DNA from: an uncultured Hungatella sp.
GTDB taxonomy: Bacteria; Bacillota; Clostridia; Lachnospirales; Lachnospiraceae
Reading direction: 5' to 3'
Length of the DNA: 64,000 nt
NCBI GenBank assembly: GCA_947089145.1
Contig: CAMUJH010000005.1
Coordinates: 1 to 64,000 of the forward strand
The position numbers were made by a program, and so were the translations under genes. The notes under the pieces were generated by a model that was not told the DNA's origin, did no database searches, and saw nothing but the letters and a program-made list of their open reading frames with translations. Of the stretch, positions 7,798 to 16,173 are shown piece after piece (within the stretch, counting starts at the first letter, position 1; each line of letters starts with the position of its first letter).

Positions 7798-8721
7798 TTA
7801 GGATTCCATATCCAGTATAATAAATGAAACCTGATCCTTTTCCCTGTTATACCTGTATATTTGATTGGACAGTACGTCACAAGCCGACACCTCCACTTTG
7901 TTGATATGTTCAACCATATCTCTGATAGAGAGAAAATCCATCTGTTTATCATAAGCCATGACCAAAACCTCATGCACACTGGAAGGGAGAATAAGCAAAT
8001 CATTTTCCAAACTTTTTGCCGTCTCTTTTAACAGCCCGTCATATAAAATAACTGCCGCCCCTTTTACACCATTACGATTATTCAACACATAGAGAGGAAA
8101 TTCTTCCCCTCTGATAAATTCATCAAAAAAAGCCTCCGACTTTGTATCCTTTATAAATGATTTCATCACATCATTTAATGAATTGACTTCCGCCATATAC
8201 AGTCTTGGGCTATTCTGCTTTGCTAACAAAAAAAGTTCTTCCTTTGTTGTCCCCCATGCGGTCAGTTCCTTATTGGTAACAACTGCTGTCCTTTCCCCAT
8301 TCTCTGTCCGATCCATCAACACATAAAATGTAATGGCTAAATCTAAATAGGGCACATAAGGCATGTATTCCAGCCGTTCCCTGTTCATCTCATAATTTAC
8401 CAGAGAGAAAACAACTTTATTTTTTGCTTTTTCAAAATCATCCAATAACCCTTCTGGGACTTTCCTTTGCTCAAAACTGTTGAAAATATCCCAAATATCT
8501 TTTACAGCTTCATCAACTGGCATCCCGTCCAAATATTGCTCATAATAAGAATCTAAACACAAATGCGCCATTTCTTCGCCCTGCCCTTTCCTGATGTCAA
8601 TGCCCATCTGCTCTGTTCCGTTATTCCTTGGGACAGGTTCAATGATAATCTGATAGCCGTCCCCGCAAAGCAAATGAATTTCTGATTTTACTTTTTCAAT
8701 AAACTCTTTAAAACTAAGCAT
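7798..8721 (-). CDS. DUF5688 family protein
   Basis: The protein starts MLSFKEFIEKVKSEI and continues with the alpha/beta pattern typical of DUF5688, a family I know mainly from mobile elements and plasmids of Lachnospiraceae, with repeated copies in one genome. No enzymatic motif or membrane segment is visible. I chose the ATG at 8721, which has GGGAG seven bases upstream; an in-frame GTG at 8736 would add five residues. The preceding small gene ends four bases before this start, so the two are co-transcribed. Function unknown. Confidence 0.75.
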   Translation of the reverse strand: MLSFKEFIEKVKSEIHLLCGDGYQIIIEPVPRNNGTEQMGIDIRKGQGEEMAHLCLDSYYEQYLDGMPVDEAVKDIWDIFNSFEQRKVPEGLLDDFEKAKNKVVFSLVNYEMNRERLEYMPYVPYLDLAITFYVLMDRTENGERTAVVTNKELTAWGTTKEELFLLAKQNSPRLYMAEVNSLNDVMKSFIKDTKSEAFFDEFIRGEEFPLYVLNNRNGVKGAAVILYDGLLKETAKSLENDLLILPSSVHEVLVMAYDKQMDFLSIRDMVEHINKVEVSACDVLSNQIYRYNREKDQVSFIILDMES

Positions 8722-8725
8722 CAGT

Positions 8726-8887
8726 TCACTCCCCACTTTCTTCTTTTTCTGCCATCTCTGCCAGCCTGCCTATTTTGTCAATGGTTGCACTTGCAATTTC
8801 TTTCATGCACTTAACCACGATTACCATAGAAACACAGTAAACCGAAACCATGATAATCATACACAATGGTTTTACCATCTCACTCAC
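8726..8887 (-). CDS. Small single-span membrane protein, 53 aa
   Basis: A short gene placed just before the DUF5688 gene. After a few residues it has a hydrophobic helix (PLCMIIMVSVYCVSMVIVV) and then a charged tail (IDKIGRLAEMAEKEESGE), so one membrane span with a cytoplasmic tail is likely. I prefer the GTG at 8887, which has GGAGG nine bases upstream; the in-frame ATG at 8878 is too far from that site. No family is recognised. Confidence 0.5.
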   Translation of the reverse strand: MSEMVKPLCMIIMVSVYCVSMVIVVKCMKEIASATIDKIGRLAEMAEKEESGE

Positions 8888-9330
8888 ACCCCCCAGCCTC
8901 CTTTCCTTCTAAAGTTGGGGGATTGTAACGCCAGACACAAAAAAAGAAAAGAGTGATACTCACCAGAAATGAGCCGCCCTTATTATGACATTCTAACAGT
9001 AATTATTCTTGTCTTTTCCACTCCTGCCTTATCCCTACACCCTTGGAAACCCCTGTATTCCCATTTTACCCCATGATCCACACATTTCCCTACCTATCTA
9101 TTAAAATCCCTCTGGAAGCCCTTTAAACAATCCCTATCGCCTCTTTATCCACCCTCAGCCCATCAAAAAAGAGATACTCAACCGGCCTTGTTGAATATCT
9201 CACGAAATATGCTATCGAAAACTTACTCTTGAAAATTGCAAAACAATGTGCTATAATGTGTAACGTATCCACTTAATTTCTACCACGTATCTACTATTTT
9301 TCTTATAACTTACAAAATTTTCAGAAAGCT
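8888..9330. other. Intergenic stretch at the right side of the AT-rich element
   Basis: No gene is seen. The left part holds the ribosome binding site of the small membrane protein gene, and the right part holds a strong plus-strand promoter (listed separately). The middle is pyrimidine-rich without clear repeats. Confidence 0.4.
9229..9257 (+). promoter_or_regulatory. Strong sigma-A promoter pointing into a minus-strand gene
   Basis: TTGAAA (9229-9234), a 17-base spacer and a perfect TATAAT (9252-9257) lie on the plus strand. No plus-strand gene follows within the next kilobase; the next gene is on the opposite strand. It may drive an antisense or remnant transcript. Confidence 0.6.
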
Positions 9331-9759
9331 CTATCGAGTATTGCCGTGGCAATCGAAACGTATCTTAATCATAATAAAAATTCCATATTCTTCATCATTC
9401 ATAATTTTTTCTCTATAAATTACTTCATTGGGTATGTCCCAGTTAAGAGTGCAGTTCCGATTTAAGCTATCCATATATAAGGCGGTCATAATCAACACAT
9501 ATTTTTCTGAATCAGTTTCTATTCCCTTAAAGTTCACAAATTCTGCTATCCATATTTTGAATGCTTTCATTCTATTTGGGGGTATCTCCCTTATACCATT
9601 TCTTATATCGCAGTTGTTGCTTCCTAAATTATCGGGGCTATGCACTTCAATAAACAATTCTGTATAATTGTAACTGTAGTCATGTTGTATCCCGGTAGTC
9701 TCTCCTTTACCCTCGTCCATATTTTTCAGACGTTTAATGTAAATACGAAAGTGCCGCAA
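9331..9759 (-). CDS. Hypothetical protein, possibly 5'-degraded
   Basis: The frame begins at a TTG (9759), with an in-frame ATG at 9720; neither has a good ribosome binding site. An overlapping short frame from an ATG at 9775 runs only 13 codons. This suggests a gene whose 5' end has been lost or frameshifted. The protein (about 129-142 residues) has a tyrosine-rich N-terminal part and a region ending IFIMIKIRFDCHGNTR. No family is recognised. It sits at the edge of the AT-rich element. Confidence 0.35.
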   Translation of the reverse strand: MRHFRIYIKRLKNMDEGKGETTGIQHDYSYNYTELFIEVHSPDNLGSNNCDIRNGIREIPPNRMKAFKIWIAEFVNFKGIETDSEKYVLIMTALYMDSLNRNCTLNWDIPNEVIYREKIMNDEEYGIFIMIKIRFDCHGNTR

Positions 9760-9794
9760 TATACTCTGAATACATTTTATAATCTATCGGTTGC

Positions 9795-10304
9795 TTATAG
9801 TTTTAAACTATATTGTAGAAGATAATATCTATGTCCGTCTTTACCGTCCGTTTTGCGCACTGAAGAAATCTCTGTAAAACCTAACGACTTCGCCAATTGA
9901 TGGGAGGCCGTGTTTTCCTCTCTTGTTGAATAAACAAACTCTTTTGCGCCAAATTCTTCTTTGCAATACTGGATCAAGCCTTGAAGAATCTGCTTGCCAA
10001 ACCCTTTCCCTACATAATCCGGGCCCAGACATATCCCCGCCTCCTGATAGATGTAAGGTTCGATTTTTTCTACGCCAGCAAACCCAATCGCCTTACCGCT
10101 TGATTTTTCATAAACCAAATAGCTATCATGCTCTTTTTGAAATTCAATGGTTTTCAAGATTCTTATTTTGGCGTCTTCTTCGCCTGCAGTAATATTCCAC
10201 GCCATATATTTTGCACTTTCTGGCTGTGACCAGACATTACAATACATTTCCTTCCAATCTGAAAACTTTGCCTTATCAAGAATCAGGCTCTCTGTTTCAA
10301 TCAT
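9795..10304 (-). CDS. GNAT family N-acetyltransferase
   Basis: The 169-residue protein has the RimJ/RimL-type GNAT pattern: a start of the form MIETESLILDKAKFSDW, a central GKAIGFAGVEKI strand, the acetyl-CoA loop VGKGFGKQIL (about 107-116) and a closing SLGFTEISSVRK. It would transfer an acetyl group from acetyl-CoA to an amine on a small molecule or protein N-terminus. GGAGG precedes the ATG with good spacing. It stands alone between the element edge and the MATE region; the substrate cannot be inferred. Confidence 0.85.
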   Translation of the reverse strand: MIETESLILDKAKFSDWKEMYCNVWSQPESAKYMAWNITAGEEDAKIRILKTIEFQKEHDSYLVYEKSSGKAIGFAGVEKIEPYIYQEAGICLGPDYVGKGFGKQILQGLIQYCKEEFGAKEFVYSTREENTASHQLAKSLGFTEISSVRKTDGKDGHRYYLLQYSLKL

Positions 10305-10523
10305 TTTAAAATATTCCTCCGCAATGGCCTGGCCTGTTGCTGTTTCGATTATACTGCAAAAGCGGCCTTTGTCTATATTTATTTTTCATGCTCTGCTGCT
10401 GGCTCATAGACGATCAATTTGCATCCATCTATCCCCTTTCATATTCTATAAGTTAATATCTCAAACTTCTCACACCATAAGGTGTGCTGAACCTTGAAAA
10501 ATCATATTTTAGCCCATAAAAAA

Positions 10524-10710
10524 GGCATAAACCTCTTGCATATGGTATAATTGAGTTGTTCAAAAACAATTACATGGCAAGGAGTTTTATGCCATGCCAA
10601 GTATACCATATAAATCCGAAAACGGAATTGAGACTTTTGATTCTGCCAGAAAATTTTTAAAAGAACTCCATATTGGGAATCAAAACCAGTGCTACGATCA
10701 TGGTGATTAG
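10524..10710 (+). pseudogene. Truncated plus-strand gene start, perhaps a transposase remnant
   Basis: The plus strand has a -10-like TATAAT at 10546, GGAG at 10581 and an ATG at 10594 with correct spacing. The frame reads MPSIPYKSENGIETFDSARK and then stops at 10710, after its last codons enter the 3' end of the MATE gene. An imperfect inverted repeat (GGCATAAACCTCTTGC and its partner at 10575-10593) brackets the promoter. The pattern is that of a gene start cut off by recombination. The family is not recognised. Confidence 0.35.
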
Positions 10711-11979
10711 CTCTGCTATCGGTACTGCAAGCCATACACCTGTTACACCCCAAAAATCAGGCAATGTAAGCAACAGCACTGTAATCAGTCCGAAAGTCCG
10801 CAGGAATGACAAAATTGCTGACAGCTCCCCGTTTGATAATGCCGTAAATGTGGCAGAGGTAAAAATATTCAGCCCACAAAACAGAAAACTAAAGGGGAAA
10901 ATCAAAAATCCGTTTTGTGCAATTTCATAAACAGGTGTTCCCTTTTCTGCAAAAATACCAACCAATGGCGAACCAAAAATAAAAGCTACTGCAAAAACAG
11001 TGACCGAAACAAAGACAATGAACCGCATACAAATAGAAAATACATTCTTTAACTGTTTTTCGTCCTGCTTCCCATAGTTATAGCTGATAACAGGGGCTAC
11101 TCCCATAGAAAAACCTATGTAAAGGGCACTCAATAAAAACTGTGTATAGATAATGATTGTGATTGCCGCAACTCCGTTTTCTCCAAGCAGTTTCATCATA
11201 ATGCGGTTAAAAAGGAATGTTGTAACCGCTGTTGCCGCCTGACTTACCATTTCCGAAAAACCATTGGTACAGCTTTCAGCCAATACGGAAAAATCTATGA
11301 CTGGCTTCCTAAAATGCAGACTGCCTCTCTTTGCGGAAAAGAACCACAATCCAATCACCGCCGGTATCATATAGCCAATGCCCGTACCAAACGCCGCCCC
11401 CTTAATGCCCATGTGAAGCGGCACCATAAAAATATAATCCAGTAAGATATTAGCGATTCCCGCGCTTATGCCAAGCACCATACCCATTCCGGGGCGTCCC
11501 GCTGTTACGATTAGATTTTGAAAAAGCACTTGCAGGATACTTGCGGGCGTGAATAACAGCAGGATAAAAAGGTATTCTTTACAGTATGGAAATAGAATAC
11601 TGCTCGCTCCAAGCCCCCAGACAATCCTGTCAATAAAAACCGTCCCCAACACTGCAATCAATACCCCAAACAAAATGCCCGCTGAGATAATCAGCGTAAA
11701 ATCCTGTTCCGCTCTTTTTTGTTCTCCTGCTCCCATTTTGCGCGCTACAATCGCACTTCCTCCTGTTGCAAGCATAGTTCCAAGACCGACAATCAGATTG
11801 ATAACAGGGCAGACAATATTCAATGCCGAAAGTGCATTTGTATCTACAAATCGTGCTACAAAAATTGTGTCAACGACTGTATACAGCCCCATGAATATCA
11901 TCATCAAAATTGTGGGAAATGCAAATTTCAGCAATGATTTTATTGTAAAGTTCTGTGATAGTGGATTTATGTCATTCAT
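10657..11979 (-). CDS. MATE family multidrug/cation antiporter
   Basis: About 440 residues with 12 predicted membrane helices and the MATE layout of two six-helix bundles. Diagnostic stretches include FAFPTILMMIFMGLYTVVDT near the N-terminus, NIVCPVINLIVGLGTMLATG and SFLRTFGLITVLLL late in the protein. It would export drugs or metabolites by Na+ or H+ exchange. The start at 11979 has GGAGGG upstream and overlaps the AraC gene stop by eight bases. The C-terminus (LVLIPNMEFF) is about ten residues shorter than usual and seems altered where foreign sequence joins at about 10670. Confidence 0.9.
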   Translation of the reverse strand: MNDINPLSQNFTIKSLLKFAFPTILMMIFMGLYTVVDTIFVARFVDTNALSALNIVCPVINLIVGLGTMLATGGSAIVARKMGAGEQKRAEQDFTLIISAGILFGVLIAVLGTVFIDRIVWGLGASSILFPYCKEYLFILLLFTPASILQVLFQNLIVTAGRPGMGMVLGISAGIANILLDYIFMVPLHMGIKGAAFGTGIGYMIPAVIGLWFFSAKRGSLHFRKPVIDFSVLAESCTNGFSEMVSQAATAVTTFLFNRIMMKLLGENGVAAITIIIYTQFLLSALYIGFSMGVAPVISYNYGKQDEKQLKNVFSICMRFIVFVSVTVFAVAFIFGSPLVGIFAEKGTPVYEIAQNGFLIFPFSFLFCGLNIFTSATFTALSNGELSAILSFLRTFGLITVLLLTLPDFWGVTGVWLAVPIAELITMIVALVLIPNMEFF

Positions 11980-12829
11980 TTTCTCTGCCCTCCGGTTTTT
12001 CTTTCTGAAGTATAAACCGCTGTGTCGGATAGCCAAATTCAATCAGCAGTTCCGCTTCGGCAAAGCCAAGGCTTCCCCATATCTTCCGGTAGCCTGTATC
12101 TGCCTTGTCGCCCTCCCTGAAAGTTGTCACGCTAATCTGTTCGGAATGCGCAAGTTCATACAATGCCTTTTTACAAAACGCTTTCGCTATCCCTCTTTTC
12201 CGATACTGCGGGTGTACCCCAAAGAAATCAATGCTCCCCGTCACCTCGTTAAACGCCATAATCCCGATTGCCGTATCAGCGTCTTTCAAAATCAATGCCC
12301 GCTTATTTTTGATATACTCCTGCAACTGTTCAAGGTACTGCTTCTCGTCCAAGTGCGGGAAACCGTCAATGACAAGGTGAACCAGTTCTATCCATTTGGG
12401 TATGTCCTCCTGTGTTGCAAAGACGATTTTATCCTGCCATTCTTTTTCCTCTAAATTTGTAGGATTTTCATTCAAGACATATCTTAGCTGCAATGGATAA
12501 AATTCTTCTTCCTCCCTGTACCTGTTAGGGGATTTTTTATACATGGCTTTGAATATATCCGTAAAAGACTGCTGACTTCCATATCCTACAGAAAGCGCAA
12601 TTTCAAGGATTGGCCTGTCGGAAAGTACAAGCAGTTTTGCGGCTTCAGTCAACTGGCGGCGCTGTACGTAAGTCTGGATTGTCAGCCCTACCGTACCTGT
12701 GAACATCCGATGCAAATGATATTTTGAATAATGTACAGCCCCCGCAACTGTTTCTAAGTCCAGTTTTTGGTGCAGATGGCTTTCGATATAGTCGATTGCT
12801 GCCATTACATTTTTAATATTCCCCGGCAT
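11972..12829 (-). CDS. AraC-type regulator fused to a GNAT domain
   Basis: Residues 1-110 form an AraC/XylS double helix-turn-helix domain (IDYIESHLHQKLDLETVAGA ... ILEIALSVGYGSQQSFTDIF). Residues about 130-275 form a GNAT acetyltransferase domain with the acetyl-CoA loop QYRKRGIAKAF. The fusion probably lets the regulator sense or modify a small molecule. GGAGGAGG precedes the ATG, and a minus-strand TATAAT at 12854-12859 gives a candidate -10 box. Its stop overlaps the MATE start, so it likely controls its own operon and the transporter. Confidence 0.88.
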   Translation of the reverse strand: MPGNIKNVMAAIDYIESHLHQKLDLETVAGAVHYSKYHLHRMFTGTVGLTIQTYVQRRQLTEAAKLLVLSDRPILEIALSVGYGSQQSFTDIFKAMYKKSPNRYREEEEFYPLQLRYVLNENPTNLEEKEWQDKIVFATQEDIPKWIELVHLVIDGFPHLDEKQYLEQLQEYIKNKRALILKDADTAIGIMAFNEVTGSIDFFGVHPQYRKRGIAKAFCKKALYELAHSEQISVTTFREGDKADTGYRKIWGSLGFAEAELLIEFGYPTQRFILQKEKPEGRENE

Positions 12830-12989
12830 TGCAGCCTCCTCCTTTCTCTCTGCATTATAGCAGGATATTCCATTCTGCTTTTCATATATCTTGCGGTTTT
12901 AAGGACAACTATTTACCAGTATACAGCCGTCTTCCATGATTAAAAAAATTTTAGCTATTATCTTCTGTAAAATATTGATACCTTTAAAG

Positions 12990-13031
12990 CAAAAAGCCGA
13001 TAATCTATGATTTCTCATACGCTTATCGGCT
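12990..13031 (-). terminator. Terminator downstream of the SRPBCC gene
   Basis: AGCCGATAA / TTATCGGCT form a perfect 9-bp stem with a 19-base loop, followed on the minus strand by five T. The rest of 12830-13162 shows no convincing gene; a 60-codon minus frame at 12899-13081 spans the hairpin and looks fortuitous. Confidence 0.65.
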
Positions 13032-13162
13032 CTGCGTCTGGCTCTCTGATAACTAAAATATGAATTGTTCGTTCCCATCATAATTCATGGTTCTTATTCT
13101 TGATTTCCTTTCGCAGTACAACACTGCTAATAGCGCTGATCCCGCCCAATAACGCACAGCTG

Positions 13163-13573
13163 TCATCCCAGGAATTTCTTTAAATCTGTCATAAATTGTG
13201 TCTGCACCTTTTTTAAATATGTCTTTTCAAATGCACTTTTGCCAACTGGCCGCACCGAAAGTCCCTTTGATGTTGCCAATGCTGTAAAGACCATTTCTGT
13301 TTCGCAGCCTTTGGGCATAAATTCAACAGTCCAATGCCCTTCTACATGACTGTTTTCCGCATCAATCTCCCAACGCCTGTAAGGCTCCACGGCAGTAACT
13401 GTAAGCATCGTTGAGTAGCCATCTTTGGTATAGGTTAAGAATCTTTTTTCATCGATCACTTCTGTTTTGTCCACATCGCTTCGCCATGTGTGGTAACGCT
13501 CAATTGCTGACACGGTTTCCCAGACTTTATGAATATCGCATGGGACATTTTCCTTTCCATTGAATGTTGTCAT
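13163..13573 (-). CDS. SRPBCC/START-like protein
   Basis: The 136-residue protein has the polyketide cyclase/START-like pattern: NVPCDIHKVWETVSAIERYH near the N-terminus, VEPYRRWEIDAENSHVEGHW in the middle, and a long C-terminal helix (YLKKVQTQFMTDLKKFLG). Such domains bind hydrophobic ligands in a deep cavity; the ligand is unknown. I chose the ATG at 13573, with GAGG eight bases upstream, over an in-frame ATG 24 bases earlier. It lies 64 bases downstream of the C_GCAxxG_C_C gene. Confidence 0.8.
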   Translation of the reverse strand: MTTFNGKENVPCDIHKVWETVSAIERYHTWRSDVDKTEVIDEKRFLTYTKDGYSTMLTVTAVEPYRRWEIDAENSHVEGHWTVEFMPKGCETEMVFTALATSKGLSVRPVGKSAFEKTYLKKVQTQFMTDLKKFLG

Positions 13574-13637
13574 ATTCAATTCCTCATTTCCAATCAAAAT
13601 TCAATTTCCTTCAGCTTTCCGATAACCCGCAGGCTGT

Positions 13638-14084
13638 TTACCGATTTATAATTTCTAATATATACTGGTATGCAAATTCAATGCCGCTGCAAGTCAGATT
13701 CTCGCACATATGCGGCGGATTGTTCTCTGAAAAGCCTGCGGGACGTAATTCAAAACATCTTAGCGAACCAAATGACTTATCAAAAGCCGCTGCAAAGTTA
13801 TAGCAGGAAGATACAATCTCCTTTTCTGTTTTTCCCAGCAAATGAAGATAAATTCCTATAAACATAAGCGTACCTTCGACCAGGCCGCACTGCGCTCTGT
13901 ATCCGCCTGCACCGTGCAATCCGGCTGCCGACCAGATTGTCTGCGGCTCAACATTGATTTCAAATAATTCACTTAAACAGATGATTGCTGTTCTTGCGCA
14001 GTTTATATCATCTTTCCAGTATAATTCATGTACCCGGTTTATTATATATTCTTCCACTAAGTAAGCATCTCCAAGACTTATCAT
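13638..14084 (-). CDS. C_GCAxxG_C_C family redox-type protein
   Basis: The protein carries cysteines in the pattern of this small family: one near residue 29 (NCARTAIICL), then GLHGAGGYRAQCGLVEG in place of the GCAxxG core, and CYNF, CFEL, CENLTC later. Members are thought to bind a metal or cluster and often occur beside redox proteins, but their reaction is not established. The usual GCA core reads GGYRAQCG here, a small departure. The ribosome binding site (AAGGAG) is very close to the ATG. Confidence 0.75.
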   Translation of the reverse strand: MISLGDAYLVEEYIINRVHELYWKDDINCARTAIICLSELFEINVEPQTIWSAAGLHGAGGYRAQCGLVEGTLMFIGIYLHLLGKTEKEIVSSCYNFAAAFDKSFGSLRCFELRPAGFSENNPPHMCENLTCSGIEFAYQYILEIINR

Positions 14085-14349
14085 TCTCCTTAGCCTTTCC
14101 GCTTCATATCATTCTCACAAAATGCTGCCATTTTTAATGCCAATATCATTTTTCCTATTCATGCAGCTCTCTTCTTAGCCTTTCGCAAATCAGCAGCAAT
14201 GCAGCAAGAATCAGGCTGTCATCTGTATCGCCTATAAATTTATTTCAATACTTATTTTCAATATACATCTCTTTATCCCCTCCCAGCGTGTGTCAGTAAC
14301 TTGCCGAGTCTATCAGAATATAACATAAAACATGAACATAAAATAAAAG

Positions 14350-14988
14350 TCATTTTACCCACTGCCTGTTAGGCACTGGCTTTCCATGGCCAAAATATAT
14401 GATTCTATTGCCAATGCTGCTTATCCTTGCCGCACTCTCCAGCATATCATCCCTATTATGATACAGCATGGAAACTGTTGGATAAAACATGTTCATCAGC
14501 GCATCTCCCACCAACAAATACTTATTGTCCACATCAAGGCCAATCGAACCTTCTGTATGTCCTGGCAAAGCAATAATTCGTGCATGAATGCCGTAGGCGG
14601 ACAAACTGTCTCCGTTATGCAGCAGTACATCGGGTTTAAATTCCGGCATATCGCAGGACGCAAATTCCCTAAGGGACACCCATAAAACAATTTTTCCCAA
14701 AATATTGGAAGCAGTTAGCATCTGATTTGCATTTCCCTTAATCAGATTACAGTCATTTTCATGCATTCCAATAGGAATTCCCAGGGTACTCGATATTTGA
14801 GCCGCATTCTCAGCATGGTCAAAATGCGCATGGGTTAAGACAATGAATCTAACTTTGTAATGTCTGCATGATTCAATCACCTTATTAATAAATGCTTTTT
14901 TCCCTGTATCCACTAATATTCCGCTGGTTCCGTTTTCAATAATATAGCAATTGCTTCCGCCGCATACGATTCGGTGAATCCTGCTCAT
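14350..14988 (-). CDS. Metallo-beta-lactamase-fold hydrolase
   Basis: The 212-residue protein has the zinc motif THAHFDH (H53, H55, D57, H58), then PGHTEGSIG with the third-position histidine, LLVGDALM with the bridging aspartate, and a final FGHGKPV histidine. This is the glyoxalase II-like group of the fold; substrates range from thioesters to phosphodiesters. Downstream (15000-15135) there is no gene. It stands alone, and nothing nearby indicates its substrate. Confidence 0.88.
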   Translation of the reverse strand: MSRIHRIVCGGSNCYIIENGTSGILVDTGKKAFINKVIESCRHYKVRFIVLTHAHFDHAENAAQISSTLGIPIGMHENDCNLIKGNANQMLTASNILGKIVLWVSLREFASCDMPEFKPDVLLHNGDSLSAYGIHARIIALPGHTEGSIGLDVDNKYLLVGDALMNMFYPTVSMLYHNRDDMLESAARISSIGNRIIYFGHGKPVPNRQWVK

Positions 14989-15135
14989 TTTTATACTCCT
15001 ATAACCGTAATCTATTATTATTCATCCGCCGCAAATGTTGTATGATCAAAATTCCAGCATTATAAGCCTCTCTGAAGTTCGGATCTGTTCCTTGATTCCA
15101 TTATACTGCTGCAGCCTTTCAAATGGAATAGGTTT

Positions 15136-15299
15136 TAGAGCGTGTTTGAAAATTGCTTTCCGGTAGCTGTGCGTTCCACTTTGTGGGAGATTTGGCCCAA
15201 ATGAACGCGGCGTAGTGGGCTACGTTAAGTGAATTTGGGCCAAATATACCGCGAAGTGGGGCGTGCAGATGCCGGGAATGAATTTTCAAACACGCTCTA
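15136..15299. repeat. 164-bp MITE-like palindromic repeat
   Basis: The element begins TAGAGCGTGTTTGAAAATT and ends with the reverse complement of that sequence. Between the arms the complementarity continues (ATTTGGCCCAAAT with ATTTGGGCCAAAT, hairpin tip CGTAG-TGGG-CTACG), so nearly the whole repeat folds into one hairpin. Differences between arms are mostly G-T wobbles when read as plus-strand RNA. I recall similar sequence, often mis-called as a short protein, scattered in Lachnospiraceae genomes. Confidence 0.8.
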
Positions 15300-15340
15300 G
15301 CAAAGATCCTGCCTGTTGGCTTGTTTTTATTTTCTCCAAA

Positions 15341-15364
15341 GCAAAAGGAGCCAGCACTGGCTCC
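15341..15364 (-). terminator. Terminator of spoVT
   Basis: GGAGCCAG-TG-CTGGCTCC is a perfect 8-bp stem followed on the minus strand by TTTTGCTTT. It lies about 75 bases after the spoVT stop. Confidence 0.8.
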
Positions 15365-15439
15365 CCTAACATACAAAAACAGAAAGAGCTAATCTTTTTG
15401 TGTCATCACATCCATAAAAGATCAGCCCTCTGCCAAAAT

Positions 15440-15988
15440 CTATCCTTCCATCTGCCGTCCCAGAAATCCGGCTGCTGTCGTTACCAGCTTAACCTCCATG
15501 TCCCCCATTTTCGCTTTCGGCTCCCTGCTTAAAAGGGAAACGCTTCCAATAGCATCTCCTTCGCAGATAATGGGAGCCACCGCCTGAGCTGTAATTCCCT
15601 CCATCTCCTCTGATGTCATTGGAATAAAACTTTTATCATCCTTTGAAGCCACAACTGTATTTCTCTCTCCAATAGCGTGCTCCAGCTGTTTACTGATAGT
15701 TTTCGCCAGCAGTTCCTTCTTAGAACCGCCTGATACGGCGATAACCTGATCTCTGTCCGTAATGCACACCATCATCCCGGTTGCCTGAGCCATAGCCTCC
15801 GCATACTGTCCAGCGAATGCGGTCAATTCCACCATGGGCGAATATTTTTTTAGAATAATCTCCCCTTCCCTGTCTGTAAAGATCTCAAGGGGAGTACCTT
15901 CTCTAAGCCTTAACGTCCTTCTTATTTCCTTTGGAATAACCACTCTTCCAAGGTCGTCGATTCTTCTCACAATTCCCGTAGCTTTCAT
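15440..15988 (-). CDS. spoVT: Stage V sporulation protein T
   Basis: The N-terminal 50 residues are a swapped-hairpin AbrB domain (MKATGIVRRIDDLGRVVIPK), nearly identical to known SpoVT. Residues about 55-180 form the GAF-like sensory domain. The length of 182 residues is close to the Bacillus protein. SpoVT is a tetrameric transcription factor acting in the forespore under sigma-G. A GGAGGAATTATGAT leader fits the ATG at 15988. The gene is followed by its own terminator and stands apart from its neighbours. Confidence 0.95.
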   Translation of the reverse strand: MKATGIVRRIDDLGRVVIPKEIRRTLRLREGTPLEIFTDREGEIILKKYSPMVELTAFAGQYAEAMAQATGMMVCITDRDQVIAVSGGSKKELLAKTISKQLEHAIGERNTVVASKDDKSFIPMTSEEMEGITAQAVAPIICEGDAIGSVSLLSREPKAKMGDMEVKLVTTAAGFLGRQMEG

Positions 15989-16173
15989 ATCATAATTCCT
16001 CCATTTTGCATGATATCATTACCTGGTAACTTGCTGTAAATGTAGTATTTGTAAAATGGGGGAATTTATACTGCTGAAATACTGCAATGCTGTATTTTCC
16101 CTGCTGACCGGCATTCTATCATAAAGTTTCAAATTTATGTAAATTTTTCGCCATCATACAAACTGTATCTTTT

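Noticed and set aside
9342..9358. Seventeen-base near match (one mismatch) with 62850-62866, which might look like attachment sites of a large element.
   Set aside because: A rough estimate shows several such matches expected by chance in 64 kb on both strands, and the position at 62.8 kb does not coincide with any change in composition or content.
12899..13081. A 60-codon minus-strand frame.
   Set aside because: It contains the terminator hairpin of the SRPBCC gene and has no ribosome binding site.
15119..15376. An 85-codon minus-strand frame over the palindromic repeat.
   Set aside because: It is a by-product of the repeat, a common misannotation of this element type.
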